Below, in pieces: positions 17,298-26,564 of a stretch of 64,000 bases of DNA (position 1 is its first letter; the number at the start of each line of letters is the position of its first letter). Made by a program: the position numbers and the translations under genes. The stretch covers positions 124,001 to 188,000 of the forward strand of contig JADJFV010000036.1 of NCBI GenBank assembly GCA_016708435.1, read 5' to 3'. The notes below the pieces were generated by a model that made no database searches, was not told where the DNA came from, and worked only from the letters and a program-made list of their open reading frames with translations. The stretch comes from Leptospiraceae bacterium. Lineage in GTDB: Bacteria; Spirochaetota; Leptospiria; Leptospirales; Leptospiraceae.

Positions 17298-18968
17298 CTA
17301 TAATTTTGCTTCGAGGAGTCCTTTAGCTATAACGCGTAACGCCATTACCTCTTCGGCTCCTTCGAATATAGAGAATACACGGGAGTCTACGAAGTAACGA
17401 GACACTGCATATTCTTCTGCATAACCCATTCCACCATGAATCTGCATTGCTTCGCGACAAACCCATTCTGAAATTTTAGATGCATAGAACTTGATGAGGG
17501 TAGCTTCCATTTGCCCCTTGTGGTCGTCCATGAGACGAGCTACAAAGTTTGTGAATTGTCTGGATGCTTGTATAATCATCGCCATTCTAGCAAGCTTGTA
17601 TTTGGTAAGGTTGTATTCGTAAATTGGTTTTTTAAATACTTGTCTCTCTGTCGCATAACGTAGCCCTGCTTCGAAAGCGGCTTGCATTACACCATTTGCA
17701 CGGGCTGCTGTTTGAATACGTCCACCGGCAAAGCCTTCCATTTGTAAATAGAATCCTTTTCCTCTTGCGGCTTCTCCACCAACTAAGTTTTCATCGGGAA
17801 CAAAGTAGTCTTCAAAGGAAACTTCAAACGAATGCATACCACGATAACCGATAGTTCCAATCGCTTTCCCTTCCATACGACCGCCACCTTCTTGCTTATG
17901 ATCAAAGCTATGTCCTAGGAAACGAGGCTTCTCAGCGAGTAATATGGATAAACCTTTGTGTTTTAATTCTAAATCTGCTTCTGTGCGGCAAAGAACTAAC
18001 AACACGTTCGCGTAACCTGCAAAAGTGCACCAAGTTTTGACGCCGTTGATTTTCCATCCGCCTTCTACTTTTGTTCCAGTAACAATCACACCGGCAACGT
18101 CAGATCCGTAATTAGGCTCAGTTACAGCAACGGCTGCCATTACTTCTCCACTTGCGAGTTTACCTAACCATTTTTCTTTTTGTGCTTCCGTTCCACCTTT
18201 TAGAATTGCTTTGGATACGATTTCAGGTCTTGTAATTAAACTTCCTGCAATCCCTAAACCACCACGCGACAACTCTTCCGTAACCACAAGCATACTGATA
18301 TTATCCGGCTTGTCTGCTGGTTGAATTCCACCATAAGTTTCAGGAATGCAAAGACCAAAGCAACCCATATCATTGAGTCCATCAATAATATCTTGTGGGA
18401 TAATATCATCGCTACGATGCACATGCTCTGCGTGCGGCTTAACGACATCTTCCGCAAACTTATGAAATGTCTCGCGGAAGGATTCATGGTCATCACTAAG
18501 ACCATAAGCACCTGCATGACCAACTTTATTAATTGTATCAATAATCTTTGAGTAATGTTCTATCTTAGTAGAATTTTGAACAAATTCATTTACAGAAGAA
18601 TTAAAAAGAGCAGTTGTTACTTTTTCATGATTCAAAGTATATTCTGCTGGTTTAGAAATTAATTCAGAGCGGATAAGGGAAACAACTTCTGCTGCAAACA
18701 CGACTGCCATTTCTTGTTCGAGTTCACCAGTTCCGAAAGAAGAATCCCAAGCATAAGAAATAAAATGCTCTGCAATTTTTTGTTGTGCAGTCATCCAGGA
18801 AAGTTGATAGAATACGTATTGGTTTTCATCCATCTTACCAACAGAAATTCCACCCTTAACAGTGCATTGCACAGCTAGTCCTTTGGTAATTTCTTCGAGA
18901 AGATTGCCAGATGCGGCAAGTGATTTAAGGGCTGATTCTTTATCTAAAGCGTTTGTTGCAGTAGCCAT
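17298..18968 (-). CDS. Acyl-CoA dehydrogenase, long form
   Basis: The 556-residue flavoenzyme oxidises acyl-CoA to the 2,3-enoyl-CoA. The typical three domains are preceded by an N-terminal helical extension of about 160 residues. Landmarks are VTEPNYGSDVAGV (FAD/substrate region), GYRGMHSFEVSFEDYFVP, and AMQIHGGMGYAEEYAVSRYF near the C-terminus. The catalytic base cannot be fixed with certainty; FEGAEEVMALRVIAKG is the usual region. GAGGATATCTCA precedes the ATG. It appears monocistronic, bounded by a palindrome at its 3' end and the repeat array on its 5' side. Confidence 0.9.
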   Translation of the reverse strand: MATATNALDKESALKSLAASGNLLEEITKGLAVQCTVKGGISVGKMDENQYVFYQLSWMTAQQKIAEHFISYAWDSSFGTGELEQEMAVVFAAEVVSLIRSELISKPAEYTLNHEKVTTALFNSSVNEFVQNSTKIEHYSKIIDTINKVGHAGAYGLSDDHESFRETFHKFAEDVVKPHAEHVHRSDDIIPQDIIDGLNDMGCFGLCIPETYGGIQPADKPDNISMLVVTEELSRGGLGIAGSLITRPEIVSKAILKGGTEAQKEKWLGKLASGEVMAAVAVTEPNYGSDVAGVIVTGTKVEGGWKINGVKTWCTFAGYANVLLVLCRTEADLELKHKGLSILLAEKPRFLGHSFDHKQEGGGRMEGKAIGTIGYRGMHSFEVSFEDYFVPDENLVGGEAARGKGFYLQMEGFAGGRIQTAARANGVMQAAFEAGLRYATERQVFKKPIYEYNLTKYKLARMAMIIQASRQFTNFVARLMDDHKGQMEATLIKFYASKISEWVCREAMQIHGGMGYAEEYAVSRYFVDSRVFSIFEGAEEVMALRVIAKGLLEAKL

Positions 18969-19130
18969 TGAGATATCCTCGTTGTTTTTAATATATACTT
19001 ACAATAACTTAGGATTTGGCTTTCTTGTCACTTCGAAATTAGGTTGGTTTAAATTAGGAATATGGCAATATTTGAGTTCACTAGAAACTTGTCATGACAA
19101 TTTTTAAGCAATAGACCTCACTTACCCATT

Positions 19131-19248
19131 TTTCTTTCTACCAATATGCATCCAGCTTCTCCCACTTTATCCCACAAATTAAAAGCTTAAAGCAAATCGG
19201 ATTGATCCTTATTTATAAAGAGATGTTTTGAACTAAACGGGGTAAAAT
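19131..19248 (-). repeat. attC-like repeat 1 (outer end of array)
   Basis: This is the first of eight directly oriented repeats. It shares the left block (GCATCCAGCTTCTCCCA), the centre (ACAAATTAAAAGCTTAAAGC) and the right block (ATTTATAAAGAGATG then TTTTGAACTAAACGGGG) with the others. On the minus strand the core reads GCTGGAT instead of GTTGGAT, so the presumed crossover site is mutated. Confidence 0.65.
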
Positions 19249-19556
19249 ACAACGCCTTCTAAACATCTCTCCTATTTTAGAGATCGCTTAAAAATTTCTA
19301 AATGCTACCAAGTTCATTTAGGCTTCGAAGACTTTGGAGACAAAGAGTTGGGCATACGCGTATTACCCTTTTGGAAATTTTCGAAAGAGTTGAACCTAGT
19401 ATGAGTGAAATAAAATTTTAAACGGAGTAGCCTTTCTGTCGAGTGAAAAATGTATTTACTTTTAAGAATCGAAAATCTAGCGAATCGACTTAAAAAATCA
19501 TCTGCCGAATCCAAATTTTTACTTGTAAAAATTCATTCTCAAATCTAAGATAAAGG
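19249..19556. other. Gap between repeat 1 and brnT
   Basis: No gene with a normal start is evident. A plus-strand open stretch (about 19250-19402) would encode a peptide containing FEDFGDKELGIRVLPFWKFS but lacks an initiation codon and ends in TGA, so it may be a gene remnant. A minus-strand ORF (19314-19514) has no recognisable features. Confidence 0.4.
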
Positions 19557-19850
19557 ATGATGGAATTTGAGTGGGATATACAAAAAGAAAAAGCAAATAT
19601 CAGAAAGCACAAAATCTCATTTAAAGAAGCAATATTCGTATTCTCTGATCAGAATGCTTTAACTATTCCAGATGTAAATCATTCTGATTTTGAAGATCGT
19701 TGGGTTACGCTTGGATTTATTCCGAAAGGACAGATAATCCTTGTTATTCATACTCACAGAATAAGAAATTTGGAAAAGACAATTAGAATTATTTCAGCAA
19801 GAAAAGCAACGAAGAAAGAAATGGCTCAATATAATAAGTCCTTAAAGTAA
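19557..19850 (+). CDS. brnT: BrnT-family ribonuclease toxin
   Basis: This 97-residue protein matches BrnT. The N-terminal pattern EWDIQKEKANIRKHKISFKE is the family signature (F/EWD, then N-x-x-KH-x-V/I-SFxEA), and the C-terminal RIISARKATKKE carries the conserved Arg residues of the RelE-like fold. BrnT cleaves RNA and halts growth until neutralised. The gene for its antitoxin follows after 15 nt. An AAGG stands directly before the two tandem ATG codons (19557, 19560), so the exact start is uncertain by one residue. Confidence 0.88.
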   Translation: MMEFEWDIQKEKANIRKHKISFKEAIFVFSDQNALTIPDVNHSDFEDRWVTLGFIPKGQIILVIHTHRIRNLEKTIRIISARKATKKEMAQYNKSLK

Positions 19851-19865
19851 GGAGGGAAAGTTACA

Positions 19866-20057
19866 ATGAAAAAAGAATATGATTTCAGCAAAGCAGAGAA
19901 AGGAAAATTTTATGTTCCGATAGATAAAATAAAAATTGATAAGAAAGTGCAATCGCATTATTTAAAATTAACGCATGGAAAGAAAATAGATTTGCAAACC
20001 TTAATTAATCAAGCTTTAAAAAAGCAAATGTCTTTAGAAAAGAAAGTCGTGAAGTAG
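19866..20057 (+). CDS. brnA: BrnA-type antitoxin
   Basis: The product has 63 residues. The start MKKEYDFSKAEKGKFYVPID is typical of antitoxins paired with BrnT, and the C-terminal part (GKKIDLQTLINQALKKQM) resembles a ribbon-helix-helix dimerisation segment. GGAGG lies just upstream of the ATG. As in other BrnTA operons the toxin comes first, and the antitoxin probably represses the shared promoter. Confidence 0.82.
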   Translation: MKKEYDFSKAEKGKFYVPIDKIKIDKKVQSHYLKLTHGKKIDLQTLINQALKKQMSLEKKVVK

Positions 20058-20165
20058 GGGTTAATATCAATTATTCGGAAATATTTTTGAAACGTAAATA
20101 CACTCACTTAACAATTATTACCGCAACCTTTTTTCTTTTACATAGATAAGGATAATCTACCTGAT

Positions 20166-20408
20166 TTGATAGGTTCCAATATTTGCTGCGGAAACATTGG
20201 TTTAGAGGTTATATTGAGTAGCGAACATTATAAAAGGGGAAATAAAGTAAGCCCAACTTTTGATGAATATAAATTTAAAATACAGTATGGAAGATGCAAT
20301 AGATTTCAAATGCAAGGAATTTCTTGGGACACAAATAAATTTGCCAAATTTACGTTCGATTGCGAAGAAAAGAAATTTAAAGAAGTGAAATCTTTTTCTT
20401 TTCAGTAA
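20166..20408 (+). CDS. Hypothetical small Cys-containing protein, probably N-truncated by frameshift
   Basis: No family was recognised. The frame continues upstream of the TTG at 20166 with IDKDNLPDL, and a signal-peptide-like stretch (TTG 20087: MKRKYTHLTIITATFFLLH) lies in the neighbouring frame, joined by a T6 run near 20130. Adding or removing one T there gives an exported protein of about 105 residues. It has Cys residues in ICCG, RCNR and DCEE. It is the last gene before repeat 2. Confidence 0.5.
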   Translation: MIGSNICCGNIGLEVILSSEHYKRGNKVSPTFDEYKFKIQYGRCNRFQMQGISWDTNKFAKFTFDCEEKKFKEVKSFSFQ

Positions 20409-20512
20409 TCTGAATCTAACTTCTCGCATAATTCTTTTCTTTCTATCTCACAAATTAATTGCTTAAAGCAAAATCGCATTGCACCTTATTCATAAAAAAG
20501 TGTTATGTAAAT
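20404..20512 (-). repeat. attC-like repeat 2
   Basis: The left block is GAATCTAACTTCTCGCATAA and the right block is TTATTCATAAAAAAGTGTTATG. Read on the minus strand the core is GTTAGAT, a canonical GTTRRRY site. Confidence 0.68.
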
Positions 20513-20626
20513 ATTTTCTTAAGAATTATTTTTAAGGCTAACGGAGTGTATCCTCATCTCAAAAAGATAATGAGATGAGGATAAAATTTAGAAGATAAAC
20601 AATTTTCTTACATTCGAAGAAAAGGC

Positions 20627-21820
20627 TTAACGGGTTTTTCTTTCGTACCAATCATCATTTGGATTAGGAGTATTTCTACCTTCTACTTGAGTCCAGTAGT
20701 ATGTATTGCCCATCATTTCTTTTACTCTTGTAGATGGAGTATTTGCATAAATGGTAATTTTTCCAGTAGCAGTTCTTGTTCCAGTTCCACTGATAGTGCA
20801 TTCTTTCGGCATTACACTAGTAGGCGAAACAATTTTAGAATAGAAATACAGATGACGCGCCCAAACATGTTTATTTGTTTGATCGGTTGCATTTAACCAA
20901 TAAGATGCTGGATTTTGCAATGCTACAATTGACTCAAGAGGTGTATTCTGATCTCCAACCCATACGTCAAAAATTGCAGAGGTTTTATACCAGGTAACAA
21001 GAAGACCATTCTTATTAATCATATTATAAATATGACATCTTACAACTTCTGCGTTCCAATCTAATTTTCCATCTTTAGTACCAGGATTACAGCTAGCGTA
21101 TGTGCTTCCATACACATCACCAAAATAAGACTTTCCATCTTTACTCCAATATGGATCTAATAATTCAAGACGCTTTGGCATTAAGAAAGCTTTCGTTGTG
21201 TTAGCCGCTATGTAGTCACTTACTAATTTCGCTAAATTTGTAGCTAGTTGGCTTCCTAAAGAGTGTCCTGCAAATCTGATTTCAGTTCCTTTGTAGTTTG
21301 CCATGAGTGCGGTGTATTCGGCGAGAGCAAGAGCCCCTACACTTTTGGTTGGAGTAAATGCAGTTCCATAAGATCCAGTGCTAATTCTATAACGCATTCC
21401 TTTTGGTCCACTAGTGCTCCATATTTTTGCTTCTGCATCTTTGACTTCATCTTCGTCTGCCATTTGATTCCAATAAAAAATGGCAACGTTCCAACCGTCC
21501 GCTTTCCATTTCGAAACAGTATTCACATTTGCTTTGGTTGTTGGATCTGCGTATAAAAATGTTTCTCTAGAATAACCTTTTACAGAAGTTCCCTTTTGCC
21601 ATCCATGAAAATAAAATACAGTTGGTTTTGCTGGATCATAAAAAGCTGTGCTCACAGTATTGGGAACACCACTTGCATTGACTGCATCGGTTGGGTTGTT
21701 ATTTGCATCAAACCAATAAAACCCATAATCATGTGTATCGTTTGCGCTTAATCCTATATTAGCCGCTAACGCCCCAAAAACTGCTACTAATAGAATAGCA
21801 TATTTCATTTTTTTTCTCAT
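20627..21820 (-). CDS. Secreted lipase, pancreatic-lipase-like
   Basis: The protein has 397 residues with a signal peptide (MRKKMKYAILLVAVFGALAA). It carries FYFHGWQKG (oxyanion hole), FAGHSLGSQ (nucleophile Ser), LDPYW (catalytic Asp, as LDP in the pancreatic-lipase family) and HVWARHLYFY (candidate His). This is a different lipase family from the pair at the window start. AGGA stands 7 nt before the ATG. The neighbouring gene upstream is a second Lif-like foldase, so the two form an export-and-fold unit inside the repeat array. Confidence 0.8.
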   Translation of the reverse strand: MRKKMKYAILLVAVFGALAANIGLSANDTHDYGFYWFDANNNPTDAVNASGVPNTVSTAFYDPAKPTVFYFHGWQKGTSVKGYSRETFLYADPTTKANVNTVSKWKADGWNVAIFYWNQMADEDEVKDAEAKIWSTSGPKGMRYRISTGSYGTAFTPTKSVGALALAEYTALMANYKGTEIRFAGHSLGSQLATNLAKLVSDYIAANTTKAFLMPKRLELLDPYWSKDGKSYFGDVYGSTYASCNPGTKDGKLDWNAEVVRCHIYNMINKNGLLVTWYKTSAIFDVWVGDQNTPLESIVALQNPASYWLNATDQTNKHVWARHLYFYSKIVSPTSVMPKECTISGTGTRTATGKITIYANTPSTRVKEMMGNTYYWTQVEGRNTPNPNDDWYERKTR

Positions 21821-21968
21821 ATTTTTTCCTTTGTTTAAAAATTTCTGGATTCCTCTTTTATAAACAAGATTTAATATTTGCTTTGAACATATCGCATTTT
21901 GTTTTTTTAAAGAACCTCACGGATTACTTTTATTTAATTCTATTTGAGAAACGTCAATTTTTAATTGC

Positions 21969-23053
21969 TTATTGAAGTAAAAATTCTTGTGCAACAGTAA
22001 AACGATTGATTTCTTTTTTTTCTTCCTCTTCAATTTCTTCTGCTAATTCTTTTCCGAAGTAAGATTCCTTTAGTTTTTTTAATTCAAGACTATATTCATC
22101 AGGGTTCAATTCTGTTTTTTCTTGCAATGCTTTCATTTCTTTTAAATAATTATTTCCTTTCGCTTGCATTTGTATTCGATTTTTATCCCATTCTTCTAAC
22201 TGGTTTACTCTGCTTTCAGGAATTCCTACTGCAAGTCTTAGGCTTCTAAGTTTTTGTGCCCTGGCTTCTTCGGACATGGATTTCAAGCTCTTTTGGACTT
22301 CAGGGGATGATAAGAAGTATTCTCCAAATTCAATAAACTCTTCTCCAATGGAATCCTGTTGTCTTTGCATTTTAAGAATTGCAATTTCATTTTGGAGGGA
22401 ATTTATTTTTTCATCAAAGTTTTTTTTACTCGAAGTATTTGTGATAATTTTTTGTTTTATGTTTAATAAATATCGCTCGCTCGCATATAATTCTTCGGCA
22501 GCATCATATCCAAATAACTCATAACGTTTTCTCCAAATCATTTCTTCTCTTTCTGATTTTGTTTTAATTTCACTCGAATTAGTTTCTGTTTCCAATACTA
22601 ATCTATATTGTATTAGATTTCTATAATATACGTTTATCATTTCTTGTTTTTCGGGAAAGCTTGCCTTTACCAGTTCTTCAAAACAAGTATTGAATAGCGT
22701 ATTATTAAAATAGTCTGGATTATTTTGATTCACTAATTGTTTACAGAAATTTTCTATTCGCGATGTGACAGAGTGAATTCCCATATGAGTATTAATTGTA
22801 TTTAATTCTTCTTCTTGAAGCATTGAAATAAAATTTTGAATTTCTGTTTGAGGAAAATGTTCATTATCCGTTTGTATCGCATTATAAAAAGCAGTTAGAG
22901 AAACATTTTGACTTGAGTTTTTAGTTTCCGATACTTCTTGAATTTCTTTCTTATGCTTTTTTTTCTTTTTGTCCCTCCTTCCATTGTAACGATAAATACA
23001 ATACAAATTAAAATCAAAGTTGCAGGCAGAAAAAGAGCTTCCTTTTTATTCAT
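21969..23053 (-). CDS. Second lipase-foldase-like protein, frameshifted near N-terminus
   Basis: The long Glu/Lys-rich helical protein has the features of Lif foldases: IWRKRYELFGYDAAEELYAS, QKLRSLRLAVGIPESRVNQL and LKKLKESYFGKELAEEIE correspond to motifs of the foldase at 2258-3301. The open frame beginning at 23006 lacks a membrane anchor. A start at 23053 (MNKKEALFLPATLILICIVF) supplies one in the next frame, and the two meet in the A-rich stretch at 22951-22980. One base corrected there gives a complete anchored foldase of about 360 residues. It lies 148 nt upstream of the pancreatic-type lipase, its presumed client. Confidence 0.72.
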
Positions 23054-23069
23054 AATTGTTCCACCCTAT

Positions 23070-23645
23070 TTAATTTTTCCAATTCTCTGAATTTTGTATA
23101 GAGAAAACATTCACTCTGTAAATGGCTGATCTGACAAAAATAGAAACACCGGTATTCAATACAATTGCTTGCACGACCAAACTCCACGAATGGGGTCTAT
23201 AATTAATTTTCCAAATATCAGCAAAAGGTAATATTCCCAATTGCACTAAGATTAGCATAGCAGCCAAACCAATGGAACTCGCAGTCAAAGTGTATGCTCC
23301 TCTCCATCGCAAAGGATCGGAAGAAGAAATCGCAGTTATAAATGGAAGTGATAGTATCCAGGTAGAATAAGCAGAGCCAGTTACATAAATAATCATCTGA
23401 CAATTTAAAACATCTAAGCTAGCTGGAATTAACCAGAATAGAGGATACTTACTTTGAAAGAGAGGTTTTTTTTCACTTACAATTATCCATAGCAGGGAAA
23501 TGAATAAGTGAAAACTCATTAGAATATTCACAACTTCTATCTCCCGGCTAAGAATCAACACTATCACACTAAAGATAATTCTAGCAATATCTGGAGACCG
23601 ATATTTTTTTCGTTCTTCTTGTTCTAATTCAATTTCATTACCCAT
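23070..23645 (-). CDS. Hypothetical six-helix membrane protein
   Basis: The 191-residue protein has about six hydrophobic helices after a charged start (MGNEIELEQEERKKYRSPDI). No catalytic motif is seen. The layout resembles the membrane sensor domain of spirochaete cyclases or kinases without the output domain, so it could be a truncated sensor. It precedes the foldase by 16 nt and may belong to the same transcript. Confidence 0.6.
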   Translation of the reverse strand: MGNEIELEQEERKKYRSPDIARIIFSVIVLILSREIEVVNILMSFHLFISLLWIIVSEKKPLFQSKYPLFWLIPASLDVLNCQMIIYVTGSAYSTWILSLPFITAISSSDPLRWRGAYTLTASSIGLAAMLILVQLGILPFADIWKINYRPHSWSLVVQAIVLNTGVSIFVRSAIYRVNVFSIQNSENWKN

Positions 23646-23771
23646 ACTTTCACCATCCTTTGTATCTTGAATTTAGATTAAAAATGATTTAAGACCACAA
23701 CAAAAATTTTTCTCAAATTCATTTTATTAGATTCAGAAATTAATCTATGTATCTTTTACACTTAGTCATTT

Positions 23772-23880
23772 TTTTTAGATTCAATTCCTCTAGCTTGAAT
23801 TTTTACAAGTTAAAAGCTTAACGCAAAATCAGGTTGCTACTTATTTATAAAACGGTGTTATGAATTAAATGGAGGGAATT
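23772..23880 (-). repeat. attC-like repeat 3, diverged
   Basis: The right half is well kept (GCTTAACGCAAAATCAGGTT, then TTATTTATAAAACGGTGTTATG), but the left half has lost the GCATCCAAC block. The presumed crossover core is therefore gone. Confidence 0.55.
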
Positions 23881-23971
23881 TTATATTTATAAAAAAACTC
23901 TCGAACTAAAAGAAGGAGTCGTCCGACTCGATTCAATCGGTTACGGCTTAAGTCAAATTACAAATTCAAAT

Positions 23972-24301
23972 CTAACGAATGCAACGAACTGGAAAGGAAT
24001 TTTCTTTAAAGCTATCGAAGATTAGCCCCAAGTTCCTTGAAAAAATATACGCATAACCAGTATTAGATTCTTCTGATGTCCAATACCAATCCTTTCGCCA
24101 ACTTTCGGCTAGCTTTGTATTGTAAGCGTCTTCTATTTCCAATCTTGTAGGCAATCGCATTTTAATGGTGGAACATTTTGCCTTCGCATTCATCCAGTTA
24201 TGCTCACCTTGTGGCTCGCTCCATTTTTTTAAATCCGATTGTGCTTGATTCGGAATGTTCGTTAATATAGCAAAAACAATTAAGGCGAATTTTACTCTCA
24301 T
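23972..24301 (-). CDS. Secreted protein with Lcl/DUF1566-type C-terminal domain
   Basis: I chose ATG 24301, which opens with a signal peptide (MRVKFALIVFAILTNIPNQA), over the longer frame from 24403. The mature part of about 90 residues has the pattern of Lcl/DUF1566 domains: KMRLPTRLEIEDAY, WYWTSEES, then YAYIFSRNLG and a final VRC. This C-type-lectin-like fold is common in exported Leptospira proteins, usually of unknown function. It stands alone between repeats 3 and 4. Confidence 0.72.
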   Translation of the reverse strand: MRVKFALIVFAILTNIPNQAQSDLKKWSEPQGEHNWMNAKAKCSTIKMRLPTRLEIEDAYNTKLAESWRKDWYWTSEESNTGYAYIFSRNLGLIFDSFKENSFPVRCIR

Positions 24302-24395
24302 GGAATTTAGGTTTCTATCAATTAATAAATCAGACTTGCTAAAAATGAGCAAGCGGTTCAAATGAAACCTATTTTGATAATAGGTAAAATATTGT

Positions 24396-24522
24396 CTTTC
24401 CATTAATCTGCATCCAACTTCTCGATAAATCTATTACTTTCTATCCAACAAATTAAAAGTATAAAGCAAAAATGGATTGCGTTTCATTCATAAAGAGATG
24501 TTTTGAACTAAACGAGTAAAAT
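24396..24522 (-). repeat. attC-like repeat 4
   Basis: This is a complete copy: GCATCCAACTTCTCGATAAA on the left and CATAAAGAGATGTTTTGAAC on the right. The minus-strand core is GTTGGAT. Confidence 0.68.
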
Positions 24523-24537
24523 TTTCTCATATTCATC

Positions 24538-25242
24538 ATGCCACCTAAAAAAGCAAAAGCATCCTCCTCAGCAGAAGCAGCGTCATCCACCGCTGCAAAG
24601 ATCGCCGCGCTCTCTGCATTCCACCCTGCCCATGCAACTTCACTCGGCATGCAAGTGTTGGCGGAAGATAAGTTGAAATGGAGAATGCGTCTTCCAAGCA
24701 CATCGTCAAGTGCGAGTGTGAGCGAGGGCTCCAAAGGCAAAACGAAGAGTAAACGCAAGAAACCCGCATCGAAAGAAGGTGAAATCGTGAGTGCACTCGG
24801 TTTCATCTTGACTGAATGGGTGAAGATTCTCGAATCGCGCCGCAGTGGAAGCAGCAGTAGTGCCGCAGCAGATTCCTCCTCCTCTTCTTCAAATTCCCCT
24901 TCTCCTGCCTACTTGAGTCGTCTTAGTGCAATCGCATCTGCGTTGTCATCGAATCCTCTCTCCGAGCCAATCTCAGCAGTTGGAGTGCACGACGCTGGCA
25001 CTGCCATTCCGTCAGATGACCTCGATTCCATCATCGCACGCATTCCCAACCCAGTGAAACCTGATTCCGCTGAGTTCACTCCTGGTGAAGAGGAGGATCA
25101 CACGCTCACGCCACAGCAGAGACAGGAAGAGCAGAGCGCGATGGACACTATTCGACAGAAATACGAACAGGATGCGGCTAATGGAGTCGTGCATAAGAAT
25201 TTTCTCACAGCTGATCTCCTTGCTGCTGCTCGATTACCATGA
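24538..25242 (+). CDS. Ser/Ala-rich protein of foreign appearance
   Basis: No family was recognised in these 234 residues. The protein is very rich in Ser and Ala with homopolymeric runs (SSSSAAADSSSSSSNSPSP), a basic start (MPPKKAKASS), a Lys/Arg patch (KGKTKSKRKK) and an acidic, Pro-rich C-terminal third. The gene is clearly richer in G and C than its neighbours and uses codons such as GCG, CTC and TCG that are rare around it. Low-complexity Ser tracts and a K/R patch are more usual in eukaryotic proteins. It starts 16 nt after repeat 4 and runs opposite to most array genes. Confidence 0.6.
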   Translation: MPPKKAKASSSAEAASSTAAKIAALSAFHPAHATSLGMQVLAEDKLKWRMRLPSTSSSASVSEGSKGKTKSKRKKPASKEGEIVSALGFILTEWVKILESRRSGSSSSAAADSSSSSSNSPSPAYLSRLSAIASALSSNPLSEPISAVGVHDAGTAIPSDDLDSIIARIPNPVKPDSAEFTPGEEEDHTLTPQQRQEEQSAMDTIRQKYEQDAANGVVHKNFLTADLLAAARLP

Positions 25243-25332
25243 TTCGTGCGCATGACTCGATTTAAATAACATTCTTTCGCTTCACGCGCCACATTCTCGT
25301 GTGATTCGCTTTCGTCGTTTGTCCTATTCTCA

Positions 25333-25576
25333 TCTTTCTAGTAAATTGCATTCAACTTCTCGATAATTCTCTCCCATTCTAATTCCACAAATTAAAAGCT
25401 TAAATACCACTTCTCGCATATAAGTTCCACTATTTTTCTACAAAGGGGTATTCCACATTCTCAGCTCTAGCGAAAGCAGAGTATCAAATTTTAATTCTAA
25501 ATTTACTTTTGAGAATGAGTACAGCAAAAGTGGATTGCCTTTATTTATAAAGAGGTTTGAGCCAAAAGGAGTAAAT
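25333..25576 (-). repeat. attC-like repeat 5, long form
   Basis: The outer blocks match the short copies, and the minus-strand core is GTTGAAT. A central insert of about 120 nt carries CATTCTCA...TGAGAATG arms. Repeats 6 and 8 have CCAATTGCCAA...TTGGCAATTGG at the same place, so the arm sequence has changed while pairing is kept. Confidence 0.65.
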
Positions 25577-25629
25577 ATTCTTTGCTTAAAAGTTACACCT
25601 ATAGCCTTAGCAAAATAGAATTTCTATTC

Positions 25630-26045
25630 CTATACAAAAATATTCTTCTTAGTAAGTTCTTTTTCTGCAGCTTCAAAAAGTTTTGTGTCTGAGGTTACGA
25701 ATTGATCCGCATTACTCATTTTAGCCGAAGCAAGCTGAATTCCATCGAGTGAACGCAACCCATACTTCTTTATAACTGTAAGCACCAGTTCCTCCAATGT
25801 TAAATCAAATTTTATAAATTCATACTCTACTGAATCCTGTGTAAATTCAGCCAGTGCAATTTCATAAGATTCCTGAGTCAAAATATTCAATTTACTAATC
25901 TTTGCAAAGCTGATTGAAATTCAATTCTTGTTATAGGTGATAAAACAACTTCGTCTGAATTCTGAAAGAGTTCAGTAACAGTATCGGAACCACTTTCATC
26001 AATATATTTTTTAACAAGGGAAGACGTATCAAAAAAAGATTTCAA
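25630..26045 (-). CDS. PIN-domain toxin, frameshifted in the middle
   Basis: Two overlapping frames together make one PIN ribonuclease of about 138 residues. The first (TTG 26045, after GAGGAG) encodes MKSFFDTSSLVKKYIDESGS through ITRIEFQSALQRLVN. The second (from 25890) encodes ILTQESYEIALAEF to LRSLDGIQLASA and FVTSDTKLFEAA. All four acidic metal ligands (FFDTS, IEF, LDG, TSD) are present. The frames meet at an AAA, where one extra base restores continuity. It overlaps the antitoxin gene, as usual for VapBC-like pairs. Confidence 0.75.
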
Positions 26046-26230
26046 TTCTCACTCCTCATTTTCACGATAGTCTCCGAAGCAAGGTTTTTTCCTGTCATTT
26101 TCACTCTTACAACTTTCCGCTGCCAGGATTTCTTGCGGATTATGATTTCGACTTCGGCTTTTATATCAGGTAAGTCTTTATCTGTAATTGTCACTTTCCC
26201 ATTATCATAAAGTCCATGTAATACAATCAT
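26042..26230 (-). CDS. Antitoxin of the PIN toxin
   Basis: About 62 residues begin MIVLHGLYDNGKVTITDKDL (internal ATG 26230; the frame extends to 26242). The 'V-x-G-x-Y-x-NGK-V/I-T' opening is shared with small DUF104/antitoxin-like proteins found next to PIN toxins. The stop codon overlaps the toxin's TTG start, so the two are translationally coupled. It is likely to bind and block the toxin and repress the operon. Confidence 0.7.
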   Translation of the reverse strand: MIVLHGLYDNGKVTITDKDLPDIKAEVEIIIRKKSWQRKVVRVKMTGKNLASETIVKMRSEN

Positions 26231-26300
26231 AGCAAACCTCAATTTTTAAAAAATATCATTCACAACAGTAGAATGAATCCTTATCTGAAAATGTCAATTG

Positions 26301-26538
26301 TCTTTCTAGTAAATTGCATTCAACTTCTCGATAATTCTCTCCCATTCTAATTCCACAAATTTAAAGCTTAAATACCACTACTCAAAAATAAGTTCCACTA
26401 TTTTGCACAAAAGGGGTTCCCAATTGCCAAGAACACGGTGCCAGTTGTAGATTAGAAAATACTTTTGGCAATTGGTATAGCAAAATCGGATTGCTCCTTA
26501 TTTATAAAGAAATGTTTGGAACTAAACGGGGGAAATTT
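26301..26538 (-). repeat. attC-like repeat 6, long form
   Basis: The core on the minus strand is GTTGAAT. The central insert has an 11-bp hairpin (CCAATTGCCAA/TTGGCAATTGG) and is nearly identical to that of repeat 8. Confidence 0.67.
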
Positions 26539-26564
26539 ATTTTTCCATTTCACAAACTTTCCCT

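Noticed and set aside
24453..24806. Minus-strand ORF opposite the Ser-rich gene
   Set aside because: The opposite frame extends further, has its start right after repeat 4 and ends before repeat 5; the minus ORF begins within it and runs into repeat 4.
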